Positions 24,250 to 34,701 of a DNA stretch of 64,000 nt are shown piece after piece (the stretch's first letter is position 1; every line of letters starts with the position of its first letter). Both the position numbers and the translations under genes were made by a program. The notes beneath the pieces are model-generated. The model had not been told where the DNA came from and searched no databases. It saw only the letters and a list, made by a program, of their open reading frames with translations. This stretch comes from Cladobotryum mycophilum (lineage: Eukaryota > Ascomycota > Sordariomycetes > Hypocreales > Hypocreaceae): NCBI GenBank assembly GCA_036429605.1, contig JAVFKD010000013.1:186001-250000 (forward strand). Direction: 5' to 3'.

Positions 24250-24639
24250 TTACAGCAGAGCCAGTTCCAAATCACCGTGAATCCTCGCTTTCAGCGTGAT
24301 TTCAATATCCAGATTCAAGTCCAACCGCAATCGCAGCGTATCGCTTTTACCACCACCACCATCACCCTTCTGGTCCACCGCCGTGTTGGCGACGCCGCCT
24401 AGGGCATTGGTCACTCCCCCGACAGCTCCCTGTGCTGCGTTGGTCACGTCGCTCACAGGCAGGTTGTCCAGCGGGAGGTTGCCGCCGCCCAGGCCGCCGC
24501 TGCTACTACTCTTCCCGGAGCGCTGTTTTGAGCGACGGTTTCTCTGCTGGCGACGGGGCGGTGATTCGGATGCGGATTCGCTTCCTGAGAGTTCCTCAAC
24601 GGAGCCTCTGCGCTGCTTCTCTGCGGTAGGTGCAGACAT
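24250..24639 (-). CDS. Unrecognised protein with conserved LRLDLNLDIEI C-terminus
   Basis: The 129-residue frame starts at ATG 24639. Residues 1-50 are Ser/Arg/Gln-rich and look disordered (PPRRQQRNRRSKQ). A Gly/Asn/Ala-rich middle (GAVGGVTNALGGVANTA) leads into a C-terminal block of about 28 residues containing LRLDLNLDIEITLKARIHGD. The same block ends the protein encoded at 26373-27082. I recognise it as a recurring fungal C-terminal motif but know no function; the alternating pattern suggests one or two amphipathic beta strands. The stop codon is part of CTGTAAGT, which also fits a 5' splice site, so a different or longer C-terminus is possible. Confidence 0.7.
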   Translation of the reverse strand: MSAPTAEKQRRGSVEELSGSESASESPPRRQQRNRRSKQRSGKSSSSGGLGGGNLPLDNLPVSDVTNAAQGAVGGVTNALGGVANTAVDQKGDGGGGKSDTLRLRLDLNLDIEITLKARIHGDLELALL

Positions 24640-25095
24640 TGTTTTGGTACTCGTAATTGTTTATTGTTCTCAAAGTTGGAATTAAAAAAGGGAAATTATC
24701 GAATAGGAACGGACAAAGCAGAGAAAAGTAAAAGGGTTTTGCCTTTTTGATCTTTTTTATTTCTCTCTTCGTATACTAACTTGAATGTCTTGTGCATGAG
24801 GTGATATACATACATGATATTGCCTCATGCCTACGCCATATCTCCATATCAGGTTTTCGCCCATCCCATCTGACTCCAACCTATGAGGTCATGATCAAAA
24901 CTTGTTCAAGATACCCTTTCCCTTGACTATCCAAGGGTGAGTTGAGAGATGAAATGACCCACAGAAATAGATTGCATTATGAACTTGTAAATGACAAGGA
25001 AATTCGTGACTACGCCACAGGATCAGCAGCGAGCAGCCACACACGGTTTAAGCCATAGCATACATAGTATAGTGTAGAAAGCAAGCCATCAGAGG
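24640..25095. other. Intergenic region, no gene supported
   Basis: Upstream region of the gene ending at 24639 and downstream region of the gene starting at 25096. Nothing further was seen. Confidence 0.4.
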
Positions 25096-25773
25096 CTAGT
25101 CTCTGACATATCGACTATCCATCCCAAGCAAGGGTCTTCTCCTAAGCCTCACCACCATGCAGTCCTCATCACCCACTTGGGCCAACATCTCATGCCCCGG
25201 ATCCCAGTACACCACCCATCTGCCTTCTCCACCTTCGTCATCCTCCTCCTCCTCTTCCTCCCACCTGGCCACGAAATCATCCTTCCTGCCTTGCAACGTC
25301 AAAAAGGTTTCGTCTTCACTCCATCCCCAGGGGCCAATGACGTGATCAATAGTATCTTTCCGTCCGCCAAACTCCACAGCGTGCGTGTCCTTGTTCACAT
25401 AGATCCAGTTGAGCATGGGAGGGTCCTCCGAAATGGTGCTCACCATGCCACGGTGTTTCTCCTCGCTGGGATAGGTGAAGTAGTAGCCACAGAAGAAGTG
25501 GCCTTGCACGGGATCGTCGCCCGGAAGGTTCACAATTAACTAGGACACCATCAGCGCCTTTATCATGCTTTCTGCGCGGAAAGTGCTTACCCTCTTGTCT
25601 TTGAGTACACAGAAAGACGTCTCGCATTCTTGTCCATCCAGATCACAGATGGCAGTCATGCGAAACTTTTCCTGCTCCTTGGCTGCAGCATTCTGCCTCT
25701 TCTGAGCACTATAGCCCTGGCCAACACCCGTAACCGTAGGGATAGCCGCTATGGCAAGTAGACCAATGACCAT
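25096..25773 (-). CDS. Unrecognised small secreted or membrane-anchored protein
   Basis: Exons (minus) 25773-25591 and 25539-25096 give 208 residues; the intron (GTAAGC donor, CCTAG acceptor) joins DKR to LIVNLPGDDPVQGHFF in phase 0. The N-terminus MVIGLLAIAAIPTVTGV is a signal peptide or anchor. The rest holds conserved-looking aromatic segments (FFCGYYFTYP, GPWGWSEDETFL) and an acidic run of about ten Glu/Asp residues near residue 160. No family is recognised. The frame is also open upstream of the ATG through STWKLLRR, so a start in an upstream exon with basic residues before the hydrophobic segment is possible, which would favour a membrane anchor. It lies between the two genes with LRLDLNLDIEI ends. 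Confidence 0.65.
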
Positions 25774-26372
25774 GATTAGTCGGCGAAGAAGCTTCCAAGT
25801 TGAAATGGGAGAGTTTGCCCAATGTGCCAAACCGCTGCAGAATATGACGTTATTTTATGTGAACCTGTTTGTGCCTAATCGAGATCACTCTCGGCAAGGG
25901 TGGGGACAAACCAGGTTGTCAAAATGGTGTTGTGGAAAGCATGCCGTGCGTTGGCATGTCATCCCTGCAGTGGTCGATGACTTCACACCCTTACAGATCC
26001 GTGGGGTCTAAACGCATCCCAGATCCTGGTATTGGGTGTTTGACGAAGCGAGCCCCAATATCCCATCAGATGTTTGGTGCGTCATATCGTCTTTGGTGGT
26101 GGGGTGAAGCATCACGGTTCAAAAACCTGGATGTAGGCCCTGATGATCTCATCAATAGGCATTGCCGCAATGGTTGCGTCACTGAGGTTGAGAACATGTG
26201 GCAGAGCCTGTTTCGTACAGCATGCTCATGCCACAAAAACCAGTGTCTTGACCGGCGCCGTCAGTCTCAGACTGGCTGTAAACAAAGGACAGATTTTGTT
26301 TTGAATCAACCCACTACACTTTGGATCTCTTCAGAAGAGCCAAAAAAGACCTAGTCAGACACAGTATACAAC
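25774..26372. other. Shared upstream region of two divergent genes
   Basis: About 600 bases separate the ATG of the small membrane protein (minus) from the ATG at 26373 (plus). No separate gene is recognised. Confidence 0.4.
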
Positions 26373-27082
26373 ATGTCGTCTCCAGATGTAAGTGAAAATC
26401 GCTCTCCACAAGATTCATCCGACTCACAGGATCATAGAATAAAGAAGAGGTTGAGACAAAAGACCAGAACGGTCCTCAAACCAAAGTCGAGGACAATCCC
26501 ACCCAAGAGCAACAACAACAACCAGGCGAAGAAGACAAGAAACCGGAGGGCGAAACCGCCCCACAGCCCAAAGCAGAGCCAGAGCGCAGTAACGAGAATG
26601 AGGACGACCAAGACTCCGGCGACGACTTTCAAGACGCTAGCGGCGACGGCAATAACGATGCCAACGATAAAGAGGAAGAGGACTTAAGCGACGACTCCGC
26701 GTCAGACGATCAGGAGGACGAACCACCTACTCCAGAGCCAGAACCCCCACGACGACGTCATCGTCAAACAACCCAAACACAAAGCCCAGAGAGGGAGAGG
26801 CGTCCCCGCTTCCAATCCCAGGTAGACGATGAAGAGTCTGGCAGCAGAGGACTCGTACGACGGAGCCGACAAGAGCGGCAGTTGCAACAACAGAGACAGC
26901 AACAGCAACAACAGCAACAACAGATGCAAATGCAAATGCAGCAGCAGCAACAGCAGCAAGTTCAACAGCAAGACAGCGGCGGTAAAAAGGACCCCCTGAA
27001 GCTGAGACTCGACCTGAATTTGGATATCGAAATTGAGTTAAAGGCCAAGATCCACGGTGACTTGACTTTGGCTTTACTGTAA
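26373..27082 (+). CDS. Gln-rich paralogue with conserved LRLDLNLDIEI C-terminus
   Basis: Exon 1 is only 15 bases (26373-26387, MSSPD), followed by a 50-base intron (GTAAGT donor, CATAG acceptor) and exon 2, 26438-27082: 219 residues. Without the intron the frame is wrong; with it, the sequence runs open from NKEEVETKDQN through an acidic, Pro/Glu-rich middle to a Gln tract (26882-26970, mostly CAA/CAG with some Met) and the block LRLDLNLDIEIELKAKIHGD at the end. This block matches the gene at 24250-24639, so the two are paralogues with unrelated disordered N-terminal halves. The stop lies inside CTGTAAGG, again resembling a 5' splice site. Function is unknown. Confidence 0.72.
26882..26970 (+). 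repeat. CAA/CAG microsatellite encoding a Gln tract
   Basis: Mixed CAA and CAG codons with three interspersed ATG codons (QMQMQM). This is an in-frame repeat likely to differ in length between strains. Confidence 0.85.
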
Positions 27083-27266
27083 GGCTTTCCCCCCGACAGC
27101 CAGGTTTTTGGGAAAACCCTTCTGACGCTAACAGTGACATGGATTAGTGAAATGTAGTCGAGGACTTTTTAATGATTTCACGGTTTGGTGCAAATGGGAA
27201 ACGTTATTCATCATGTAACATTAGACATTAAAAATTCGTAGCAAATGCTTCCTGAGCCCTCGCTAT

Positions 27267-28435
27267 TCATCCGCGTATCACGTCCCACAGAGATTTATAC
27301 CACACATTATGCTTCAATCCGTGTTCTATTCGTCCCGTCTCGTTCATCAGAGGCATGCACTGGAAGGCGTCGGCAAAGACATTAAGGCATTTGCTTCTAG
27401 CCTCCATGTGACCCGACTGTCTGCTGATGCCGCCCGCGGGATCCAAGTTGACGTACTGATGGCGACCGCGGACCAGCAGCGGACCAGAGCCGGTGAGCAT
27501 CGACGCAACAAAGTTGAGGGCAATGTCTTCGCAGTTGAAGGTCTTGTCGACGTAGTCCCGAATCTTGGTGACAGCAGGGTCATCCGAAAAGTAGTAATCG
27601 AGGAACGATATGTGCGTGAATGCGAGATTGGTGAGAATCAAGGCATAGACGTCCTCGTGCTCTCTTTGGGAGCAAAAGTTGTAATTCCATTCGCCGTTGC
27701 GTGTCAGCGAGGCGCAGCGTCCGAGAGCGCCCGTCAGTCTGTCTTTGCCAAACTTGCGCCACATGTGGAAGACGAATTCCAAGTCTTCGGGACGGTAAAA
27801 GACATCATCGTCCGATAGCAAGATGGCCTTGGTGCGGTACTTGGAATCTGGCCAGAGCTTCTCGTTGAGGCTATCGCGGGGGCTTTCGGTAGCGGACGGA
27901 AACGCCATGTTCTGAGGTGTAGCTCTCGGGTTCTTGCTCATCGAAATTGTTCCATATAACGACGATTTCGAGGAGCGAGGGGATCTTGACGGACAGCAGA
28001 ATGTTGAGGGTGCGCTTCAGTTCCTTGGGGCGATGGAAGGTGGACAAAGCAATTCTGCGGAAAATGCAAGTCAGCAAGTTTAGTTCTCGAAAATCTCCAA
28101 CTAGAAGACAACATCCATCATCTAATATCACAACAAACGTACGTAAATTTATCGTCCAGCAAATCGGCAAATTTGGTGTCTGCCTTTTCTCTCCATGTTG
28201 TCGGTCGAGTTGAGTTGTGTCCAGCACCCTCAATATCACTACACAAGGGAAGCTTTGCTCCCGATGTCACTACACTCGACGGCTCTTTTGTTCTCCCAAT
28301 CGTCGACAGAGCTGATCCTGGTTCGAAGCGGTTGACCAAGAATACAATGGTGGTGACAGAAAAGGCCAAGGCTACCAGGACGGTGATGGTCCTCCTGAAG
28401 CGGCGAGTTTGGAGTGCGCCAAGGCAAGACGCCAT
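27267..28435 (-). CDS. GT64 exostosin-like glycosyltransferase, with a one-base frameshift
   Basis: Exon 1 is 28435-28143 and exon 2 is 28054-27267 (minus), joined through a GTACGT donor and CCGCAG acceptor to read DKFTIALSTFHRPKELKRTL, the expected start of a GT64 catalytic domain. A single transmembrane anchor (TITVLVALAFSVTTIVFLV, residues about 16-34) makes it a type II Golgi/ER protein. LLSDDDVFY carries the DXD metal site, and FNCEDIALNFVAS is the conserved C-terminal acidic segment. The frame breaks at a run of five C (plus-strand G at 27878-27882): with four, the text reads RKPRDSLNEKLWPD as in the family, giving about 359 residues. Sequencing error or inactivation cannot be separated here. 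Confidence 0.8.
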
Positions 28436-30225
28436 CGGGTAGAAGAATCGGTGGCAGCGGCAGCGGCAGCGGCAACCGAGGCTTGAGATGGCAATTGAGA
28501 AACGTCGAGGACCCGTCGAGAAGATTTCGATGCCGATTTCGACTTTGATCGCATGGAGGGCCTGTTTGGCTGATACACATACACAGGGGAGGAGAGTAAG
28601 TCAGGTACGTACCTCCTCCGTCCTTGACCAGGAGGGTACGCGACATGGGAATGACGATGTTGTCACGTGATGCCAGAGGTACGAAGGTTTGGTTAAAGGG
28701 TCCAGATACTTTCGCGGTACATGCAAGTCTCAGCGAATGCCCCTTCATTTGAAGGTTTGACCCATGTAACTGTCGCATGCAATGCAGCCACCCAGCAGAA
28801 ATGGGCTGTGCGAGTCCGTCTTAGACTCGAATTGGGCAAAGCTTGAGTAGCATTTTGCGGAGACGAGAGAATAACCATAAACAGGAGAGACTCTGTTGGG
28901 CGTTGGCATGGAATATTTCTAAGACATGTATCCGTACATAAAAAATACTACCCGAATCGCTGAGCAACAGCATTGTATTGGTTGTACAAAGTCGCCTGAG
29001 GTCATCACGGCACGTACGTACACATGTATCCCCAACGGTGCAACTACATCCTCCGCGACCCGACGCTCCTCGCTGACACGGAAGCAGACGGACCAAAACG
29101 GATCCCTCAGAAATCCGTCGAGATGAGTGATGGGATACACAGAGCACTAAATAATCAATGAATCAGCCCAACTTCCAGCCCCTGGGAAAACGGCGATTTC
29201 CTGTTGGTCGGGGTTTTGACTTGATAGCGTCATCTCCCTTATCTGAGCCACCCTGGACAACGCGTGGCGGACGAGGCAGTCAGAGCAGGCTAAGCAGCAT
29301 TTAAATGGACGCGCATCCGCCAAGAAAGCTTAGCTATTTTAGAAAGCTGCCTAATAGAGATAAGCCGCGTACCTGTTTTGTACCCTTGACTCGGGCAAGC
29401 AGCCAGTCAGAATGCAGGACTAGGCTCCATCTAACGTCCAGACCACTGCATTAAGCGAATCCGTAATTTTAAAATTGCAGTTTGATGTGTTTTTGTCCCT
29501 TTTCTTTTTTCTTTTCTTTTTTTTTTTCCTTCTCAAGGTTAGGTGGGTACTTGTAGCGTGTACTGACTGCACTTTGTACTTTGTACACCCCTAAAAAGAA
29601 AAAGAAAAAGGGGAGGACAAGATCCTTCTTGTACCAGGTCCCAAGGAGAACATCCTCGGCGGCAAGGCTGTTTTTTTTTCTTAGGCTACCAACTCCCAGC
29701 TGGTGCTCTGCTGCTACTGCTGCTACAAGTATTATCACTAATCCTCTTCCTTTTCTTTGCTGCAGAATTCAACTTAATCTTGCTCAGTACTCTACTTTTT
29801 ACTTCAATTTCATCATTCTCTGGTCTTCCTTTTTCCGTTCGTGGGTGCACCTTTTGGATCTTCCCCGTTTCCCTTCCTACCATCCATCCCACGCCAATCC
29901 TTCTGGTCTGCCTATGCCTGTGCCTCCTCCCTCTTTTTAATTCAAATCATCCATAACTTGTTCGCGTCATCTAGCGCCGCAGCACCACCACCACCACTAC
30001 TGCTACTACTACTATTACCACTACTGCCACCCACCCACTTTCAGCAGCACTCCATTCCAATTCTCAAGTCAACACTATCACGACCTGGTGCGCGACAAAA
30101 TATCGTATTCTATACGCATACTTTTCTCAACAGTCTTTTTCTTTCTTTTTTCTTCTTTCTTACCCTGTTGTTGTCCGCAACACGAGAAGTTAATACGAGA
30201 AGAGGAAATAATACGAAACGCAATA
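28436..30225. other. Divergent upstream region of GT64 and GT32 genes
   Basis: No gene is supported. The stretch includes pyrimidine-rich and purine-rich tracts (29500-29535, 29594-29620) and, at about 29988-30035, an imperfect CCA/CTA triplet repeat followed by C/T-rich sequence that probably forms the long 5' leader of the GT32 gene. Confidence 0.45.
29988..30035 (+). repeat. Triplet repeat in the leader of the GT32 gene
   Basis: Imperfect run of CCA, CTA and CTG triplets about 200 bases before the GT32 start codon. No coding role is seen. Confidence 0.55.
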
Positions 30226-31308
30226 ATGCGCACTCGAACCATCGTCGCCGTGTGCGCAATCGTCTCCCTCTGGGCTGTCCTCTACTTCCGCCTCCACATC
30301 CACGAGCTGGGAGAGATTGCACTCACCTATAGCACATTCTATCCTCTATTGCATAGACATCCAGACCTCCTCTATCGATATCCAGAGGGCGATGCCGCGG
30401 CCCAAGAGTCTGCATTGGCCTCGTCGCCGGTAGTCGTGCCCAAGATCATCAACCAAATCGCTCTGGGCAACGCAACCCTCTCCAAGTACCAGGCCGCTAT
30501 CCAGAGCTGTACCGACCTCCACCCCGACTGGAAGCATCAGATCTGGACCGACGTAAACGCCACGGCCTTTATTGCCGAGTACTACCCTGATATTCTTCCT
30601 CATTACACTGGATATCCTCAGAACATCCAACGCGCCAACATTCTGCGTTACGCTCTCCTGCACCATGCTGGTGGCATCTACGTCGACCTCGATGTTACCT
30701 GTCGCGTCGCCCTCGATAATACTCCTCTCGTCCGACTCCCTTTCGTCTCTCCCGGTGCTCATCCCGCTGGCGTGAACAATGCCTTCATCGCTGCGCAGCC
30801 CGGCCACCCATTCCTTGAGCAGCTTCTCAGCAACGTACCCAGCCACGACCTCAGGTGGGGCCTGCCCATGCGCATTCCCTACGTCGAAAACATGCTGAGC
30901 ACCGGATGTATGTTCTTCTCCAACCAATGGATGTCCTACGTGCGCTCGCTCGTCGCTGGCCGCCAGGAGCAAAGCGTCTTCATTCTTTCCGACGAGCACG
31001 GCGAGATGGCTCCTCACATGCTTCGAGGCAAGGTTACTACCCCCATCTTCATTCACGGCGGTGCAAGCAGCTGGCACGGCTGGGACGCTGCCTTGTTCCT
31101 TACCATTGGCGAGCACTACATGCTTTACGTCACTGGTCTCATTGTGACCATCGGCTTAGCTGTGGCTTCGCTGTACATGTGCGGCGCTTCCCGACGACGA
31201 TCCCACCTGCGCAGAAGATGCCGCTTCTTTGGCGGCATCTCTTCACGCAATTGGTCCCCAGTCCGCAGGGAGAGAAAGCCTAGCATCACCGGCGACGCTA
31301 TGGCTTAG
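30226..31308 (+). CDS. GT32 family glycosyltransferase, MIPC-synthase-like
   Basis: Single exon, 360 residues from ATG 30226. An N-terminal membrane anchor (IVAVCAIVSLWAVLYF, about 6-21) and a second hydrophobic segment near residues 302-322 flank a luminal catalytic domain. GGIYVDLDVTCR contains the DXD motif (Asp154-x-Asp156) of the DXD sugar-binding region, and PKIINQIAL at 72-80 is the usual start of this domain. The layout with a second C-terminal transmembrane segment resembles Sur1/Csh1 mannosyl-inositolphosphoceramide synthases, which mannosylate sphingolipids in the Golgi; other GT32 mannosyltransferases remain possible. The frame is open upstream only from a GTG, and the ATG context (CAATAATGC) is acceptable. 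Confidence 0.86.
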   Translation: MRTRTIVAVCAIVSLWAVLYFRLHIHELGEIALTYSTFYPLLHRHPDLLYRYPEGDAAAQESALASSPVVVPKIINQIALGNATLSKYQAAIQSCTDLHPDWKHQIWTDVNATAFIAEYYPDILPHYTGYPQNIQRANILRYALLHHAGGIYVDLDVTCRVALDNTPLVRLPFVSPGAHPAGVNNAFIAAQPGHPFLEQLLSNVPSHDLRWGLPMRIPYVENMLSTGCMFFSNQWMSYVRSLVAGRQEQSVFILSDEHGEMAPHMLRGKVTTPIFIHGGASSWHGWDAALFLTIGEHYMLYVTGLIVTIGLAVASLYMCGASRRRSHLRRRCRFFGGISSRNWSPVRRERKPSITGDAMA

Positions 31309-33105
31309 AGCACTACTGCTCACTACTGGCTAGTGAGAGACTGGTCAAACGTGCGCGTTGTTTTTTTATCTTCTCTTCCCTTCACTTCGCTGCACTCAGC
31401 ATTGCACTTTTATCTTCGTCGCCTCTTCATCCTCATAATGAAGGTCCATTAGATGGACCACGAGAGAGCATGCAGGAAGAGGACTGTCTGGAGAATCATT
31501 GATTGTATTACCTTTTTCTTCTTTTTTCTTTGTGGGGTTTTAATACGGTTCCAGGAGGACCAACGGAATCAGATGACGAGCATTTTTTGTCAACATCATG
31601 AATTGGCTATCCAATTGAGGCGTCATGGGATGTTTTTCCACACATCATCACTGGGGGGTATGGATTGTACTGGGAGAGAGGGAGGGCGAAAGAACAACCA
31701 AAAGGGCGGCATTGAAGCGTTGGACTGTGTTTTGCCAACCATGACATGCCATCTTGGATGCCGTTTATTACCTGTGGCATAAATTACTTGAGAGTATTCT
31801 CACATGACATGATGGGCTATGACCGTGTCGCATCCTTTCACGATGATTGATCGAGCGGCATGACGCTTCTGGATTTGTTTTTTGTGGCTGGCAAAGTAGG
31901 ATGAATAGGAAACTGATGCCCCGATAGAGCATGTTGTACCTAGAACATGAGCTGTCATCACGATCGATGCTGCTAATGACTTATAATGTATAAATCCCAG
32001 GCGTTGCTCCATGAGAACGCCTGACAATGCATCTTTATCGCTTACATGTCCACAAGATGCGCCGTGATGTTAGTTGTGCAACGGGTCGTACTCGATAAAG
32101 AACGTACATGCGTGAATGATAGGGTAATAGAGTTCGCTTGCACGTAAAAATGGTTGTTTCGTGAAGTGACTATCTAGTAGTTAACGTCTAACAATGAATA
32201 TCCATCCCTTTAGACTGCTAAACATGCTAGGTGGTTCACCATTGGCTATGACATGGACTTGATGACTGTCGTATCGTCGCCCTTTTGCTACCCGATCCAT
32301 ACTGCACTTCTATTAACAGACGAGAATATAATGTCCAAGGTGCTCAAGGACATGCCATCAAATAATTCTTTGTCCTGCACAAACTGAATCTGTTGGTGAT
32401 GCTTGTTTCTGACCTAACCCTTGTTCTATTCCAGAAGGAATTCGCCGCCCACTTCAAGTCGAGCATAACCTAAAATTAGATGGAAATTCATCCATAGCTC
32501 TATAATAGACATTTCAACATTATTTTGATAGCAGGGTATGGATATGCAGGCAGGTCTCGGACGCTGAATTGCTGCCGAGACTGAGTAGCTGTGTCTAGGG
32601 TAGGATTTCTTTTAGAGATGCAACCTTGGTGTTTAGAGCCCTGCAGGGGAGAGGAGCATGGCCATTCAGCGAGTTGCCTCCAGCTACCTTGAGGAATTGA
32701 CGTTAGAGTGAACACCTAGATGGGTAGTCAGTGACGAAATGAAATAGGCAGAGGTTTTAGAAAAAAGTAATAGAATGCCGAAAATTCGACGCAGAAGTGT
32801 CTTTATAATACTGGAACGCACAGGCAGAATCACAGTTTGTTTCTTGTCAACAGCCCTCACAGCTCGATTTAGATAGAATACTAAAGATTTAAGCTGGAGA
32901 TCTGCATTCCCATCAGCGCTACTCTTGGTGCATCGACGAAGGATTGGGATATCGCCTCGATGTAATGCAAAGGATTCAGGATCTCGGCACGCGGCACTTG
33001 TATGTTGTGAATGGTACTCATACTAGATAGAAATAGATAAAAGTCGCTTCAGATGTCATTTGTTAACAGTAAAGTAGTGTTTCTCAAATCTTGCCTTATT
33101 TCACC
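31309..33105. other. Intergenic region, no gene supported
   Basis: 3' region of the GT32 gene, then about 1.5 kb without protein-like frames. Confidence 0.45.
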
Positions 33106-34701
33106 ATGAAGCTTCTTACGACACTCATCTTCCTCGCCCAAGCCCTTGCCGCTCCCCTCCCCCTTTCCATACCAACCACCAAACCAAAAAATGCCTTCCT
33201 CGTCCCCCCAGACTTTGTCGGCTTCGGCATCGAATCTGCTTTTCTCAATGACTTTGCCAACACCTTTTCCGAAAACCTCGTCTCCTCGCTGGCCGCGCGC
33301 CTGTCCAAGCCTCCCATCCTGCGCATAGGCGGTACGGGCGGCGACCACCTGCTCTTTGACCCTCATCAGAAAGAAGATAAAGTATGCGTCAAGGGGCCAT
33401 GCGGTGACCCGGCGGCCACGTACTTGCTGGGACCGAGTTTCTTTGATGGGTACAAGAGATTTGGGGATGCGAGGATGACGATTCAGGCGCCGCTTGATAA
33501 GCCGTTGAATGTGACGAATACGTTGGCGTATGTATGGCGTGCCTGGAATAGTCTTGGTAGGGAGAGAGTAGCTGTCATTGCTCTGGGGAATGAGGTTGAG
33601 TATATTTACCAGAGTGGGGTGAAGTCGTACGTCGATGCGGCGCTGAGTCTGCAGGAGGCCGTTGTCAAGAACTTGAGCTTGAGTGGTGCTGAAGCTAGGA
33701 TTTTTGAGGCTGGGAATACGGCGAGCGGCACGGTTGTGAATCGTGATAGCTATAAAGTGTACGTTCCACTTTGATGCTGGAATCCGTTATGAGGGACTAA
33801 CACGAATGTTTTTGCTTCTAGTCAGGATATTCTGGGTGCTGGCATCAACAACAATGGTAAGATAGCTAGTACGGCGGAGCATTGGTATCAAATAGGGGCT
33901 GGCAACCAAGATTGGACGGATGGGGCAATGCAAAGTAAGTTGAGTACATCCACTACTCTAACGCACGCGCTCACCATCAATAGGTCTGATGATCAACCAC
34001 ACGGCTATCACAGAGCGCTTCAAGCTTTACACGCCTGCCCTAACCGCCTCTCGCAACCAAGGCATTCCCTTCGCCATTGGCGAAAACGCAGCCGTCCTCG
34101 GCGGTGGCCCCATCACATTCTCCGGCGGCTTCGGCTACGGCCTCTGGGCTCTCGACTTCAACCTAGCCGCCATGGCGCGAGGCGTATCCCGCGTGAATAA
34201 CCTCTGCGCTCGGCCCAGAGCCCCCCGCTTGTTCTGGAATCCTAGCTCCGCTGGTGGGAAGCAGAGCCCCGGGCCGCAGGTTAGAGCGCCATATCCGGTG
34301 GCGATATTTGTGGCGGATTTTATTGGGAGGGGGTGTCTGCCGTGCAGGAGGTTGAGACGAAGAGGGATTTGTTGAGTGCGTATGCGATGTATGATGATCG
34401 GTCGAATAAGCTGCAAAGAGTTGCGCTTATCAACTTGCGGTTGTACAATGGAACTCGTGGGGGGACCCGTGGACAGGAGATGTTCCAGGTGTCTGTGGGT
34501 GACATCAAGTCAGCCAAGGTGCGAAGACTGCGAGCGGAAAAGGGCGTTGCGGCGATGGGGTATGACTTTGGGGGACCGGGGAGTAATGTGACGTGGGCTG
34601 GGGAGCAATGGAGTCATGCTATTGATATGGGTAAAGGTCATTTTGTGCATGGTGGGGTTGAGGAGAGTGTTGTAGAGGTTAAAGGGGGGTTGCGTCGGTA
34701 G
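33106..34701 (+). CDS. Secreted GH79 glycosidase, with a one-base frameshift
   Basis: Exons 33106-33758, 33822-33934 and 33984-34701. A signal peptide (LLTTLIFLAQALAAP) is followed by FVGFGIESAFLND and LRIGGTGGDH, typical of fungal GH79 (beta-glucuronidase/heparanase-like). The expected acid/base Glu163 (ALGNEVEY) and nucleophile Glu289 (FAIGENAAV) are both present. The frame breaks at five G (34329-34333); with six, ADFIGRG continues to VSAVQEVETKRDLLSAYAMY and the C-terminal beta domain, giving about 494 residues, the family length. The family removes beta-linked glucuronic acid or 4-O-methyl-glucuronic acid from glycans outside the cell. Whether this copy works depends on the frameshift. 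Confidence 0.82.

Noticed and set aside
26702..27140. Leu- and Val/Ala-rich frames on the minus strand
   Set aside because: They are antisense of the CAA/CAG tract and acidic region of the spliced plus-strand gene.
30088..30225. Upstream extension of the GT32 protein
   Set aside because: The frame is open, but only from a GTG, and it is part of a pyrimidine-rich leader; the ATG at 30226 gives a proper membrane anchor.
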